Under the pieces are notes generated by a model. The model was given only the letters and a program-made list of their open reading frames with translations, had not been told where the DNA came from and did not search any database. DNA of 64,000 bases from Moringa oleifera (lineage: Eukaryota; Streptophyta; Magnoliopsida; Brassicales; Moringaceae), in the NCBI GenBank assembly GCA_021397835.1, contig JAJFZO010000605.1, forward strand, positions 992,001 through 1,056,000. Direction: 5' to 3'. The translations under genes were made by a program, and so were the position numbers. Position 1 is the first letter of the stretch, and every line of letters starts with the position of its first letter. Positions 38,257-51,179 of the stretch are shown here, in pieces.

Positions 38257-39964
38257 TTTTACGTTTCTTTTAATAGAGACAGTCAGACGATCTCTTAAAA
38301 GTCAAGAGATCCAACAATGGTGAATTGAAGGAGAAAGTAAAATGAAAGATAATGTCGTAGGATTGGATGCACGGAAGCGATGGGAGGGGATCAGAGAGAT
38401 TGAAAGGTCAAAGAATTGAAAGGAAGCAGAAGAAGAAGAGGAAGAAGATGTCCAGAGCCAGAGGAAAGGCTTGCCCTTTCTGGTTAGTAAATGCAATTTT
38501 AGTTTTGAAAGTTTCTGTTATTTCCTCAAAGAGTGCTGAACTTCAGGTTATTTAGAAATGACTGCAGTTCTGTCAGATTGAGGGTTCACGTGCAAATGCA
38601 AAAAGTTAATATTTTTCTTCAGAATTATATCATGTAAAAATGGCAGGATCATTTGTTAATCTATCTCAACTGTATTAATTTTTTTTAAAAAAAATTATAA
38701 CACATAATAATTTAATAAATTAATAATTAAATATTTTATTTTTACACGAATATTATTATAATATAATTTTTTATTAAAAAACTCTTAACAACTTATATTA
38801 AGCATCAAAATTAAAACAAAGCTACGGGGAATAAATTACCTATACAGATAATAAAATAATAAAAAAGAGACTCAAATACTTAAATTTATTCATATATGGA
38901 CATTGCATTTGGTTGAATGTCGGTGTAGCAACTTGATTATGGTGATTGAGGTGGCTCTATCTTCTTTACCTACCATAGTAATTAACTAGTTAATCTAATT
39001 AAATAAATAATTAAACTAATAAAATTTTTTATTGATATGAATTCTTACTAATTTTTTGAAAAAATTATAAAAATATATTTAATAATTTATTAAATTTATA
39101 TAAAATAAATAAATTATAATTATTTATTTTATTAAATTAGTACATGTTAGTTTTTAATTTAGATGAGTAAAAAATTATGATATCCTCTTTAGAAGATTGG
39201 TGTCAAGGTCCCAAGCGGCTTCAATCATTAATGGGCATTAACATTGAAGCATAGTCATTATTTAGGAGTTGGGTCCCAAATTAATTAGATCAAGTGATTA
39301 TTTTGGTAAACCAACTAGGAAATTATGTGACACGGCAATAAATTTTATGCCTTTTACCATTTCCTGTACCTTTAGCTTTGATTGATCAGTGGGTGACTTA
39401 CAAGATCCATCATTGATGCGTGTTGCTAATAAGCTAAGGGTTCATCTGCTTTTGCCATTACCAATAATAATGAATAGAAATAAAGTAAAAGATTGTCTCA
39501 TAAATTTGGAATGATGATGGAAGCATATGATATGGATATACCATATAGTTTGGCAATAGTGATTTGTAATATTAAACTCATTTAACAATATATGTTTCTG
39601 GTCAAAGATATAGCTAGTACATAAAACTTTATATTAAAAGCATTTATTTAGAAATATAACGTAATTAAATTATTCTTAATACCCAATGCTAATTTAACCT
39701 TATTCTGGAAACCCTTTGACTCTCATAGATTATGCATCATCTACGCGAAATTTAAGTTGACTGATCCTGCCTAATCCTTTTATTAATTACATTTGTTTTA
39801 ATTTTTGTGTTACAATTATCAAGATCCAGAGTTTATCAACTGTATATTAAATGACTTTTAGGTCAAAATTGTTTGCTCTGAAGGGATTAATTGTTTAACT
39901 ATGAACAAAACTGTGTTAATGTTACATTAACAAGCTAATAGGTCGAACTATCAATAACCAAAGA
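38257..39964. other. AT-rich intergenic region
   Basis: About 1.7 kb without a supported gene. It contains one MITE-like element (38666-38794) and a second AT-rich block of the same wording at about 39,010-39,170. Confidence 0.45.
38666..38794. repeat. MITE-like element
   Basis: The left end CAACTGTATTAATTTTTTTT pairs with the right end, which reads AAGTTGTTAAGAGTTTTTTA when reversed. The interior ACATAATAATTTAATAAAT matches the reversed element at 4012-4152. The length is about 130 bp. Confidence 0.5.
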
Positions 39965-41233
39965 TCAAAACAGCTTGCTTGCAAATTGATCTTCTTCGTT
40001 AGTCCTCCATTTCTTGAAGGAGATACTGCAAGCTGCTTGAGCTCTGAAAGGCTTTTTCCAAGCTGTAGAGCCAACTTCATTTCAAGAACTTCTCCATTCT
40101 CTCTTCTGTAAACGTCTCTCTCGCTTGTATTAGACTCTATAGTCTCTTCAATGAGCTTAAACGATCCAGCATTGCTGCGATACATTTTGAACACCATGCC
40201 CACTTGGCCTCCATGCTCTACTGTGTTCACCAAGCTTGACATGGCACCTGCAACAACCCCCACCACCAGTGCCCATGGATCTTGACTTGTACCCACAAGA
40301 GCAGACCCTAGAGCTGCCAGAGTGGTCAATATGGGACCTGTAATGGCGAAGATCTTGTTGAGTTTCAAGGCTTCTTCACTCAATCTTAAGTATTCTCTTG
40401 TGTCCTTAGTTCTCAGTATTGCACCGATCCCTCTCATTTTCTCTTCCAGTTTTCCACTCCATCCATGGCTATTGGCGTTTAACTTCCCTTGAAGCCCTGG
40501 TTTTCTTCTTTGTTGGGTCGGCCACCAGACTGCAGGCTCAACTCTTGAAGGGAACTTTTCAAGCATGGCGCCGAGTAAAGGAAGTGGGTATGCTTTATCC
40601 AGTGCCAAAACTTTCTCCATTGCTTCATTGACATCGTGGATGCTAGGCTCCCGCAGAGTCAGTACTCCTTGGATCTGGCCATGAAGTTGCTTGAATAAAC
40701 TAGTGGCGTTTCTTTGCTCTTCTGCGAGCTGTGATGGCTGGATCTTGTTCATGATCACCAACATAACAGTTGCCCCTATGTAAAGCAAAACAGAAGAGAC
40801 CTTAAGCACCACCATGGATGCTCCTCTTCACTTGTGGCTGCAACTCCTGTCATGGTTGCAGCAGAGAGACTGATCGCGTGACGGAAGTTAACATAAGGCT
40901 GTTCCAGTTGCTACGTTGTTCCCCAATGTTCTTATGCATCTCTGCTCTATCTGCAACAGCCTCCACGACAGCATAAAGCTCACAAATCACCACAGCCTCA
41001 GCAGCACTGGCACCATAATTCCTTGCAGAAATGGAATCCTTTTCAAACTGGGTATTGATGGTTTCAACTTTTTGATCACTCTTCATCTCCAATCCTTCAA
41101 AGAAAGCTCTTCTTGGGAGTTTTGGTAGAGAAAGAGAACTGGTTCCAATTCTGGGTGAATCAAGTGTAGCACCCATTCTCCCTCTCTGACAGTGAATTGC
41201 AGGCAAGCCATTTAAGCTTGAAGCTTGAATCAC
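39965..41233 (-). pseudogene. Frameshifted relic of an At4g22030-like gene
   Basis: The reading frame is broken but clearly related to the three intact genes at 45280, 53546 and 56544. The first part (41233 to about 40,880) matches to [11 protein letters not shown]. Similarity then moves to another frame ([15 protein letters not shown]) and to a third frame for the main body (VVLKVSSVLLYIGA.. to ..LGKSLSELKQLA). Near the 3' end it shifts again: the family ending FASKLF and its stop lie at 39965, out of frame with the body, which would instead read on to 39922. At least three frame changes and no sensible splice sites indicate an inactive copy. It is much more diverged from the tandem trio than they are from each other, and it lies in the opposite orientation. 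Confidence 0.75.
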
Positions 41234-42034
41234 TGCTTTGATTTCTCTCTAAACCCAAATCTTTTAGGCTTGGAAGGCTCAAGTCAACTGGTGTCTTCAA
41301 AGGAAGTAATCTTTTTATAGGATTGAAAGTTTGAACAGAGTTAGTTGCTTGGAAATTAAACAATTTCTTTTATATTTGGCCTATGACTTCGAGCTCCATC
41401 AACTTGTGTAATTCTTCACTTTCTTAGGCTGACTTTGACTGGTCATTTTGGCCGAGTAAGATCCAGAAACAAACTAGCATCCTGGAAACTAAGGCCGTCT
41501 TGTCTTGGCTCTTCTAAACTGCCCATGTTGTCTTAAATTAATTTGTTCAAAGACATGTCTACTAACAATTTGATTTCATTGTCTACTCAACATGTATATT
41601 TATATAACTTTAATTCAGTATCACACACAACTTGTCCTTTTCTTTGTCCTAACTATTTGTCTTATAGATCTCAAGGTCTTCCATAGAATTTGGGAAAAAG
41701 TTTCAGACATTAAAACCTCAAGAAATTCCAAGCCAAATGTTCATGAAACTCAAAGCTTTTTGTTAATCTCTCTTCCCTGTTTCTCAGTTTCATACTGCAT
41801 CAAATCATTGGTGAACTGAAAACTAGAATCTTGAACAGACAGTAAGTTGATGTTGGTGGCCATGGGTCATTGAATATAATTCATGAGAGAATCCTCTTGA
41901 TCGAATTTTCATAAGTATCCCACGTACACAGACAAAGATCAACAACTAATATTCCTGAGTTCATGAATGCTCGAATCATACAAAATGAGGCAATTAGATC
42001 ATGTATTTCTAACATATCAATACGTTACTTGCTT
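41234..42034. other. Intergenic region
   Basis: About 800 bases between the relic's 5' end and the 3' end of the PMP22 gene. No supported gene is visible. Confidence 0.4.
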
Positions 42035-43405
42035 TCATTTCACTTTGGCCAGTGCCATAGACCTTGCTCGTAGATTCAGAAAAATTCCCCTGGAAAAACG
42101 AACAGAGATTAAGAATTTCGTGTTGGCAACTCCGAAATGGTAAGAAGAGATACGTATTCACCAGGAAAGTCTGAACAAAGGGGGAAACAGAAGTACATAC
42201 CAAAAACATGCAACAAAGCTCTGAAAAATGACACGAAACTGCAGTGGCATGTACTGATGATTTATCCACCCCACAACCGGCCAGAACTGCATTTTTATTC
42301 ACAATTTGAGATTCTGAATGGACCAACTTCAATGTCTTCATGTAACATAACCGTAAATTTATGAGAAGAAAGCATTACCGTCCATGATGTAAGCTGCACT
42401 GATGGGTATTCCTTCCTGATCTTAGTTTTTACATGCCTCCAAGGTCTTCCTATTTGACAAAGAAACCAAATAACATTCAGTCCTTACATTCAAATAACAT
42501 TTCCGGTGCGATTTGTTACTTGATTTCATATCTTGCACCAGAGATTTCATACATATATTCTTCACAGGTAAAGTTCTAGGAATGAAATTTAAATTATTTG
42601 AGAGAGAACTTACCCTCGACAATCAACCCATAATAAACCATGAAAAGAAAGTTGTTCCAAGGAGAAGATGTCAACTGTTCCACTACCACCTGTAACGATT
42701 TAGTTCAGCATTTTAGAACGATCCCAACAGAAGAATAACTTGATTGATTGAATTACCAGCATTTTGGTCATTGAGCCTTCAAGTGTTACTTAAACTTCGC
42801 AAATAATTTTGGGAAACACAAAGAGGATTATGAAGTTGTAATTGTATTACCTTCTTCGCAACAGTCTTCGGATCCTTTTTCCCTTTGAAAATCTTATCAA
42901 GAATGATGTACAGGAAATGCCCAAATGGTCCAAGATAAGCAAACCCAAATAACTGTATTTAACTGTGTTAGGATCAACTTCTGAAGACTCATTATACATC
43001 AGATTAACGAGTAAGTCAACAAAACAAGCAAAGAAGAACCTCTCTTCTCTGCAACTTTCTCTTTTCATGCAGCACAGTAAGCACCCGAGAAAAGAAAATT
43101 TCAATTCTAGAATTTTCCACCACCAATTTTAGAGATAACATGAACCCACAACTGAGTGAAATGCAACTCAGATTGATACCAATTAGGCCAGTAATCACCT
43201 TATCTCTTCCTTCACTTAGATTTCTTATGATTTCTTATTAAATTGGGAATACAACTGAAGCAAATGTGTCCTTACACATTACCATCAACGTAGGTAAAGG
43301 ATGCCGTAGCTTACAAACATCCACACTGACTAAAGACATAATGATCAGATTCAATACGTAATCACTGGGAGCCGAAGTACCAAAACAAGGTGACTTGAAT
43401 GAAAT

Positions 43406-43441
<36 letters not shown>

Positions 43442-43818
43442 CTTACCACTTTGAGTAGTAGCCTTCTCAGTTGAAGTTTCTCTATGCCTGAGAGCTTCTG
43501 AGCAACTGTGTCACTGATTGCAGACAAGACCCCAGCTGTAATTGCCTGCAACCAAAAAGTTAGAAACTTTCACTGTCTTTCATCCATTTTCTCAGCTACT
43601 AAACGAAATTCAAGCAAAATCAAGAAAACCCGTCATGGAAGTAACTAAGACAAACGGAGGGACGACAAAATTATAGATAAAAAAAAAAAAAAGCCAAATC
43701 CATCAAAAGAGCATGTAAGACAAAGAACAAAGTAAGCAAATATAACCTTAGTTCTCAAAGGATGACGCTGAAGCTGTAACAAATACTGTTGCAATCCCTT
43801 CTTTGCTATTGATCCCAT
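42035..43818 (-). CDS. PMP22: Peroxisomal membrane protein PMP22 (Mpv17/PMP22 family)
   Basis: A small four-helix membrane protein of the Mpv17/PMP22 family; plant PMP22 resides in the peroxisomal membrane. Seven exons (43818-43747, 43545-43447, 42952-42851, 42689-42614, 42449-42379, 42286-42201, 42089-42035) join in frame to give 186 residues, near the usual ~190. Conserved stretches include YLLQLQRHPLRTKAITAG, GPFGHFLYIILDKIF, SPWNNFLFMVYYG, GRPW and FWPVVGWINHQYMPLQFRV. The N-terminus is short and lacks a transit peptide. A GA/CT microsatellite starts only a few bases inside the second intron. Confidence 0.92.
43408..43438. repeat. GA microsatellite next to PMP22 intron 2 donor
   Basis: About 15 AG units. 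On the gene's strand it is a CT tract beginning about eight bases after the donor site of intron 2 (GT at 43446-43445). Confidence 0.85.
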
Positions 43819-44937
43819 CTTCAGCTTCAGCTCCTACTCTCAATTTTCCAGAGAGGAAGAAGCAAAGAGAGAGGACGAGAGAGACTGCACTCTGAACTCA
43901 GCCAGTACCATCTTCCACTCGCCTCCAAAATATCTAGCAGGAGGTTCTGACAATAAATATTTCTTTGATTACATGGGGCCCTTGGTCCACCAGTTTAGGA
44001 CAAGAATCTTTAAGACAAACAATTAACTCGCTAGCTAACATCCTCCTTTTACTTTTTTGTCCCTACTTTTTGGGCGGGCCTGATGGGATTACCAGGCCGA
44101 AGTTAACCCGAATCCGGCCTTTTCTTTCTTGGATCCGACCCAACTCACGTGTATTCTCAAGACTGAGCCTCTCCTTTCTTTACTAGAAGAGATTCAAATC
44201 GCTTGGGTTACACTCAATTCAGTTTCCATTTTAAATTCTTTCATTCTCCAAATTCTTAAGATAATCAATTTTAATTGAGGCATGATGTAATACCGTGTAG
44301 CTTCATAAGTAACCAATACAAAGGGTTTAATTATGATGATTGACATAATGACATAATTATAGAATATGAAAAATAAAATCATTTTTTATTAACTTGTTTT
44401 ACACTTCAAAAACAGTGTTTCTGATTAATAACAATAAGTTTTGGGAGATCTTTAATATAAAAGAGAATTTCTGACGTTTAAATCAATTTTATATTTTTCA
44501 AATAAGTAATCAATTAAAATAAAAAAATTTGATGCTTTTTGTAAATATTACGTTGCAGATAACTAAGAAAATGACTTCTATTTTGTAGTAGGTAGTGACA
44601 ATGGACATCTATTGTTGGTAAAGAGATCTGAAAAATTAAGAGAAAATTAATTTTAAAATTTTTATTTTTTATAAATTAAACTAATATGATGATATAATAG
44701 ATTTATTGGTGTCGCGTCTATTTGATATACTTGACCTAATATGTTAATTAGCAATGAGATAATTACATCAATTAAAATATCAGAAAAATAAGTAAATATA
44801 CTAATATATTATATAGTTTTATTAATTATCTATTTAAATATAATTATTTTGATTTTTTTTTGTTTATTTTATTCCAAATGTTTTGAATTAATAAAACATT
44901 ATATGGTGGCTTCAATCAATCGATGTCAGTCCAAAAA
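43819..44937. other. AT-rich intergenic region
   Basis: About 1.1 kb between the PMP22 5' end and the conserved promoter of tandem copy 1. The right 700 bases are very AT-rich. No supported gene is visible. Confidence 0.45.
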
Positions 44938-45118
44938 AAGCCTTGTAGGGTAAGGTGGAAATTTAGAGGTAACCTAACCCCTCAAGCATAGCATTTTGAT
45001 TTAGTAGTATCATTAAAGTTTTACTACTTCGCATTGGAGACCCAATAGGCCAAAGGAGAAAATTTCGAGCTTTGGAATTATACCAAGGAGCCATAGGGAA
45101 AGGGTCAAGCCAATTGGC

Positions 45119-45197
45119 TGAGTCAATCCGGTCAGCCAGTCAATATTTCTTCATAGACGACGACCCTCTCTTTTCAGTTGAGTTCGTTGCTATACAT
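45119..45197 (+). promoter_or_regulatory. Conserved promoter of tandem copy 1 with altered TATA
   Basis: CCAATTGGCTGAGTCAATCC contains a CCAAT core and the bZIP-type site TGAGTCA (45119-45125). At the position where copies 2 and 3 have TATAAAT, this copy has TATACAT (45191-45197). Confidence 0.5.
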
Positions 45198-45279
45198 ACC
45201 ACAATCTTTGCCTCCATTTCCCACCATCCAAACACCAACACAGAAAAGAAAATATCAGAGAGAGGAAACAATTGTTTAC

Positions 45280-46569
45280 ATGGCTTCCTTACAAGCTTCG
45301 GGTTCTTCATTGTTATCTTATTCTTCTTCGAAGAGAATCAATAACGCTATGTCTCTCCCTAAACTACCCAAAATCCGAGTCAAAGTGCCTATTGGGAACT
45401 TGTTTGATGAGTTGAGCTTACGAGATGGGTTCAAAGTCAAGGTTCCAGTTAAGAAGAGTGTGACTCTAATGGATGACAAACAGAGCAGCTCCTCCGCTTC
45501 CATGGAGATGCTGCAGCTTTTCGCTATCTTGGAGGCTGTTGCTGAGAGAGTCGAGATGCACAACAACATGAGCGAGCAGCGCGACAACTGGAACAATCTT
45601 TTGCTTAACTCTATTAATATGATCACTCTCGGTGCTGCGACCATGGCGGGCGTTGCAGCAGTGGCTGGTGACGGTGGAGCTGCGGCTGCTTCGATTCTGG
45701 GGTTGAAGTTATCGTCGACCCTGTTGTTCTCTGCAGCCACCGGGATATTGATGGTGATGAACAAGATTCAGCCGTCACAACTTGTTGAAGAACAGCGAAA
45801 CGCCACGAGATTGCTCAGGCAGCTCCAGAGCAGAATCGAAACAAGTCTCGCACTTGGTGCTGTCACTAAAGAAGATGTGAAGGACGCGATGGAGAGAGTG
45901 CTGGCGTTAGACAAAGCTTACCCACTTCCCTTGATCGGAACAATGCTCGACAAGTTCCCCGAGAAGCTCGAGCCTGCAATCTGGTGGCCTAAATCGGGGA
46001 CTAAAACCAAATCGCGGCGACAGAACCAGGACCGTCGTCCATGGAGGAATACTGAGAGGAGAAATGGATGGAATGAGGAACTAGAGATGGAGATGAAAGA
46101 AGTCGTGGAAGTGATGAAGATAAAAGACATAGAAGATTACGAGAGACTCGGCAACAACGCGTTGAAGTTAAACAAGGCGTTAGCCATTTCAGGGCCAGTC
46201 CTCACCGGCATTGCAGCTCTCGGGTCAGCCTTTATTGGGTCAAGTAATGTCCCATGGGCATCCGTTGCAGCCATGGCTGGTGCAGCACTAGCCACCATAG
46301 TTAACACCCTCGAACACGGCGGCCAAGTCGGTATGGTCTTCGAGATGTACAGAAACAATGCTGGGTTTTTCACAAACATGGAGGAAACCATCGCTTCAAC
46401 CATTGATGAAACCGAGGCAGAAAGAAGAGAAAATGGCGACTTGTTCAAAATGAAGGTAGGTTTGCAGTTGGGTAGAAGCTTGTCGCAGCTAAAAGATCTT
46501 GCAAGAAAAGCAAGTTCTTTACGTTTAGAAGGAGCAGCCATTGATGAGTTCGCCAGCAAGCTTTTCTAG
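45280..46569 (+). CDS. At4g22030-like protein, tandem copy 1
   Basis: A single exon of 429 residues. Databases usually label such proteins 'probable F-box protein At4g22030', but I see no F-box, and the biochemical role is unknown. The N-terminus (MASLQASGSSLLSYSSSKRI) is rich in serine and poor in acidic residues, like a plastid transit peptide. Two hydrophobic, alanine/glycine-rich segments lie near residues 120-165 and 300-345. Between them are a conserved NKIQPSQLVEEQRNATRL stretch, ALDKAYPLPLIGTML, and a charged linker. The segment EHGGQVGMVFEMYRNNAGFF follows the second hydrophobic region, and the protein ends EFASKLF. I chose the ATG at 45280 because MASLQAS is shared by all three copies; the in-frame ATG at 45178 lies in the leader. 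Confidence 0.88.
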   Translation: MASLQASGSSLLSYSSSKRINNAMSLPKLPKIRVKVPIGNLFDELSLRDGFKVKVPVKKSVTLMDDKQSSSSASMEMLQLFAILEAVAERVEMHNNMSEQRDNWNNLLLNSINMITLGAATMAGVAAVAGDGGAAAASILGLKLSSTLLFSAATGILMVMNKIQPSQLVEEQRNATRLLRQLQSRIETSLALGAVTKEDVKDAMERVLALDKAYPLPLIGTMLDKFPEKLEPAIWWPKSGTKTKSRRQNQDRRPWRNTERRNGWNEELEMEMKEVVEVMKIKDIEDYERLGNNALKLNKALAISGPVLTGIAALGSAFIGSSNVPWASVAAMAGAALATIVNTLEHGGQVGMVFEMYRNNAGFFTNMEETIASTIDETEAERRENGDLFKMKVGLQLGRSLSQLKDLARKASSLRLEGAAIDEFASKLF

Positions 46570-48050
46570 TCTACCTAGTTTTCATTAATTAATTCTTTGA
46601 TTCTTTTTACCATGATTTTTTTTTTGTACAATCATGAAATATAGAAATTATACAAATTAATACTTCAAGCTAGTGATATTACTTCTACTCTTTGCATGAA
46701 AAAAGTGCTGAAAAAATATAAATATTTTTGTTTACAATAAGGGGAGAAACTTTATTGTATTAATTAGACATATCTTAACTATTAAATTTATTAAACTGTG
46801 ATATGTCATTTAATTTGTCATTATCTCTTCCGAAAAATTAACATAAATGACATCAATAAGACAATTTGGATCCTAATTACTTGAGGAAGGAGAAGAGAAG
46901 ACTAGGATAAGGAAATCAAATAGTTACATTAGTGTAGAAAGTTAATTCCAAGATGAACTAGTTGAAGAGGTCTGGATCTTTTACTTTATGAATTGAATCA
47001 ATACAATATTATAATAAGTAAAATTACTTCTATATGGAACAATGGAGGAAAAAATCTTTTATGTATATATATGCATATAAAAGTTATCCTAAGCGCACAC
47101 TAATTAGATGAGTTTCTTTCAGGTATGTTGAGCACACATCAAATGGGTTTTTCAATTCATTTTGGACGTGTATCTATCCATAACATCAGTGGAAATGAAT
47201 ATAAATTGAAATGAATATATATAAATCAAAATAAAAAATTAAATTTAAAATAAATTATTTATTTGTGTTATAAAAATTGAATTCTAAATCGCAGATGAAT
47301 CTCATTAACACTTTTACTTAATTTCAAAATGAGAATAAATAATTACCAAAATTTATTTGTATGTTGTTTAAGTAAATTATTATATTTTTAATTATAAAAA
47401 ATTATATCTTTTCATAATTTTTATAATTATAAGGAAACATAGGTAAATGTTACTTAAAATTATATTTTTATAAATAATTTCTAAAAATAAAAAACCAAAC
47501 ATTTATTTTTTTCTTAATAAATATAATTTGTTTTGAAAAATAAGCCTTAAATTTGTATCATCAATCAACATAAATATAAAAAATAAATATTCAAGTTACA
47601 AAATAAGGATATTTTTTGTTTTTTCCTTATTTATTTATAAATTTAAAAATAAATAGCTAATAAAATAATAATTTTATTTAATTTCGAACAATGACAGTGC
47701 CAATGTGATAAAGGTTTGGATTTACCACTTTAATTGCTTATTTTCATATTCGTGTAAAACTTATATAATCTTATTCCGTTATAAAATTAAAATCGTAAAG
47801 GAATATGAGGTTCATTTTGAATATTCATCAATCCGATTTCATAATCTTTGTCAATAAACATGTTAGTGAAAAATAGTATTACTTAAAAGCTAAAATTGAT
47901 TTTTTCTAAAAAAATTTAGGTCGAATGGTCGAGGTGACATACAAAATCTTATACTTAACATTAAGATCGCAAATGAATGATATTTGTATTTTTTATAAGT
48001 GTTGTTGAAAGTATTAGTTTCATTTTGATGAGATTATATCCTTAATTTAT
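46570..48050. other. Flank of copy 1, AT-rich
   Basis: The first ~470 bases are duplicated 3' flank shared with the other copies. The rest, up to the transposon's left end, is AT-rich DNA without a supported gene. Confidence 0.45.
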
Positions 48051-49869
48051 GGTTGTGTTTACTAATTAGGAGTGAAAAATGAGAGTGGACCAGAATGAAT
48101 TCCTCATTTTCTTGTTTGATTTTATCATAAAAAGAAACTGTGTTTACGTGGGTTCTATGTAAAATTTAGATTAAGAAATAAGAGTGACAATCTCAAGCCA
48201 TCACTAAATTAGCAGTCCGACTCTGAAATCCTAATTAAAATTATTATTTTAAACTATTTAAACAAAATAGAAAAAAATGAAAAATCAAAGGGGCCAAAAT
48301 TTTTCACGATGTTCTTTCTCCATCATTATGTATATTTTACTAAAGAATCTTCTAAAAAAAAGGAAACTCCCATTTGATCTTCTTTTTATTGAAAAACTAA
48401 AACCTTCATTCAATTAAGGAATCAAGATTACAGATCATTCCAGGTAGACTAAAGTGTCGTAATGCCCATGTAGTCATTTGCTTAATTAATTTAATTTATA
48501 TAAAAATTATATTTGTTTAATCAAGTTTTCATATATAATCATAGTCATGGATCATTATCATTTTTTATATTACCCCAAAAGAGGATCTCATAAGGTGATT
48601 TGAAATTTAATTTTGATCTTATTTCTTCTTTTTAAGATCTTTGCTTAATTCTGGTAATTATTTCTAAAATCTTATTTACTTATTAATGGATGGGTGCTTG
48701 ATTCCCATGTTGATATGAAAGGCTCCATCTTTTTTTTTTCATCGTATTGTAAAGCCTTCATAAATTCTATTTGAACTTTACCCTAAATTATTTTATGATG
48801 AAAAAACATATCTAATATTTTAAATAATTTGTATTGCTATTCTTAAGGATTTTTCTTTACCAACACAAGATCCTTTCATAAAGTAATTAACTTTTCAATT
48901 TGAAAGTTTTATAGTGAATATATTACCATATATATATGTCATATCCTCCACAGAGCAAGTAGTTTCTAAAAATAGGGACGCCATCATTATCCATTACGTA
49001 TGTTGAATTTTCTTCACTTTTATAGTAGTTTAAGCACTATGAAGCTTGAACAAAAACATGATTAAAATAACATGTTTTAATTTTTAATCGAGGTTGTATA
49101 ATGAAGACAAGTCATAAACTTTAGTATTATGTGTGAAAGATTGAAATTGAAAAGTATTGTAGAAACTCACATTATTTCTGGTTCATTCACATCTTTCCAT
49201 CAATATGATGAATATCTTTTTTTCCCGCTACTCTATTCTTATATTGTCTCATTATTATCTTTTAGTTAGATCTATCAATTCTTCATATACTACCTATTTG
49301 ATAAACTTTTTATTTTTTCAATGGATTTGAATTAGTATTCCTATTCTTTTGAGAAACATTCAATTTCTTGTATGTGAATATCTTTTTACCATCACTTATG
49401 TTTTTATGCTTAAGAAATTTTCTTTTAGTTTTATTTGAAAGCTTTATTTATACATCATAGTCTTATTAAATAGTACTTTTTAATACTATTAAAAACTAAA
49501 TTTTATTTGTTTTCTTTTAAAGTTAAATGTTAAATTATATTTGTATGTTGATAATGTATAACAAACATGTTTCATCCTTTATTAAGAAAATGGAGAGTTG
49601 TTATATAGTGATAAAAGAGATAATTATGATTTTACAAATGATTATAATAATTTATGTTGTAATGTTCGCTTAGTTTTTCATTTATTATAAATGAAGGAGA
49701 CAAATCATAAAATAGCTTTAATATTCATTAAAAATTAAGCTACTTATATGAATTGGCTTATGAAAGTGATCATATCAACTATATAGTACAATTAAAAATG
49801 GGTAAGGAACTATTTAAAAAATTATGTAAGCTTCTATATGTGAGAGAAGAGATTTGGTAAACATAAAAA

Positions 49870-50860
49870 AATATATCTGTTGAGGAGGAGATGCTTGCAA
49901 TGTTTTTGCACATCTTAAAACATCATGTTAAGAATCAAGTACTTAGTTTCAATTACGAAAAATATATTTATCGAGGAAATGGATGCAGTGTTTTTGCACA
50001 TCCTAACAAATCATGTTATCAGTATTTATTTTCAATTTTAAAAGCTCTGCATGGACAATTAGTAAATATTTTCATGAGTATTTAAGAGTAATGATTTCGA
50101 TGTCAAAAAGAATTTTAAAAAATACAAGAACCAATTTTAGAGTTCTAGCTAAGTGACAGTGGTTTAAGGTATGCATTCTTTCACTTTATATTAAAAGGTT
50201 ATATCAAATTTTATTTTGTAGTTTAAAATTTATATATATATATATATATGATTAAAAAAATTTATAAAATTGTTTAGGAGTATTAGATAGAACATACATA
50301 AAAGTTAGTGTATTGAAAAGGAATAAATCAAGATATAAAACAAGAAAAAATGATATTATTACCAATATCTTTGGAGTTTGTTCACGAGATAGATAATTTA
50401 TATACGTCCTATTGGGATGAAAAAGTTCAGTACACGATATGCTTATTTTAAGATGCATACTGACTAGAAGTAATTGTTTAAAAGATTACTCAAGATTTTA
50501 ACATAAAAATAATATTTAATGATGGTGAACTTTTTTTTTTAAATTTTTTTGTTATGTTAATGCTTTTTTTGTCTTAATTGATAAGTTACTATTACTCAGT
50601 AGATGGTGATTATACTAAAGGATTAGATTTTCTTTCACCATATAGAGGGCAACATTACCATTTAAGTGCAATGGAAATAACCAATTTCACAAGAAAAGTT
50701 TTTCAATATGAAGTACTTAAGTGCTTGAAATATGTCATCGAATGATGTTTTAGATTATTGAAAATGCGAAAAGCTATACTAAAAAGTCTTTACTTTTGTG
50801 ATACACAACATCGTAAATCATATTTATTTGTTGTATATTGAGTAATTACATGTAAAGAGA
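49870..50860 (+). pseudogene. Degenerate Harbinger (HARBI1-type) transposase
   Basis: Frames read SVEEEMLAMFLHILKHHVKN near 49880, LGVLDRTYIKV and RYKTRKNDIITNIFGVCSRD near 50275-50390, then VDGDYTKGLDFLSPYRGQHY near 50600 and a region like VIERCFGLLKMRKAIL near 50740. These follow plant HARBI1-like transposases in order, including the first catalytic aspartate in LDRT (usually LDGT). Stops and frame changes interrupt the reading. A partial internal duplication of about 95 bases (49883-49930 against 49975-50025) has damaged the N-terminal part. Confidence 0.75.
50231..50249. repeat. TA microsatellite inside transposon
   Basis: At least nine TA units between the N-terminal and core parts of the transposase relic. 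Confidence 0.8.
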
Positions 50861-51179
50861 TATGAATTATGATCCTATGAACATCATGTATGATATTAAC
50901 CTAACATAAGAATAACCTAATGGAATAGAGTTTATTGATTTTATCAAATCATCAATTGAGTGGATTAGGACCAAACTTTAGCACAAAAGATGTAAAATAC
51001 ATGGTGAGCTAGTAAAGGATAAGATTTAGGATTACTTTGTTTGTGACGAATATTAACATTATATTAGCATCTTTTTTATTTTTGTGCATCGACATTATGA
51101 TTTTTTTTTAAAAAAATTGTGCATTATGTTCTTATGGTTTTAGCTTTTATGGTTACATGGTTTTACTTTTGTTAAATAG

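Noticed and set aside
40850..40890. A short intron to explain the frame changes in the inverted At4g22030-like copy
   Set aside because: No GT..AG pair gives the right frame, and the gap would be far below normal plant intron length.
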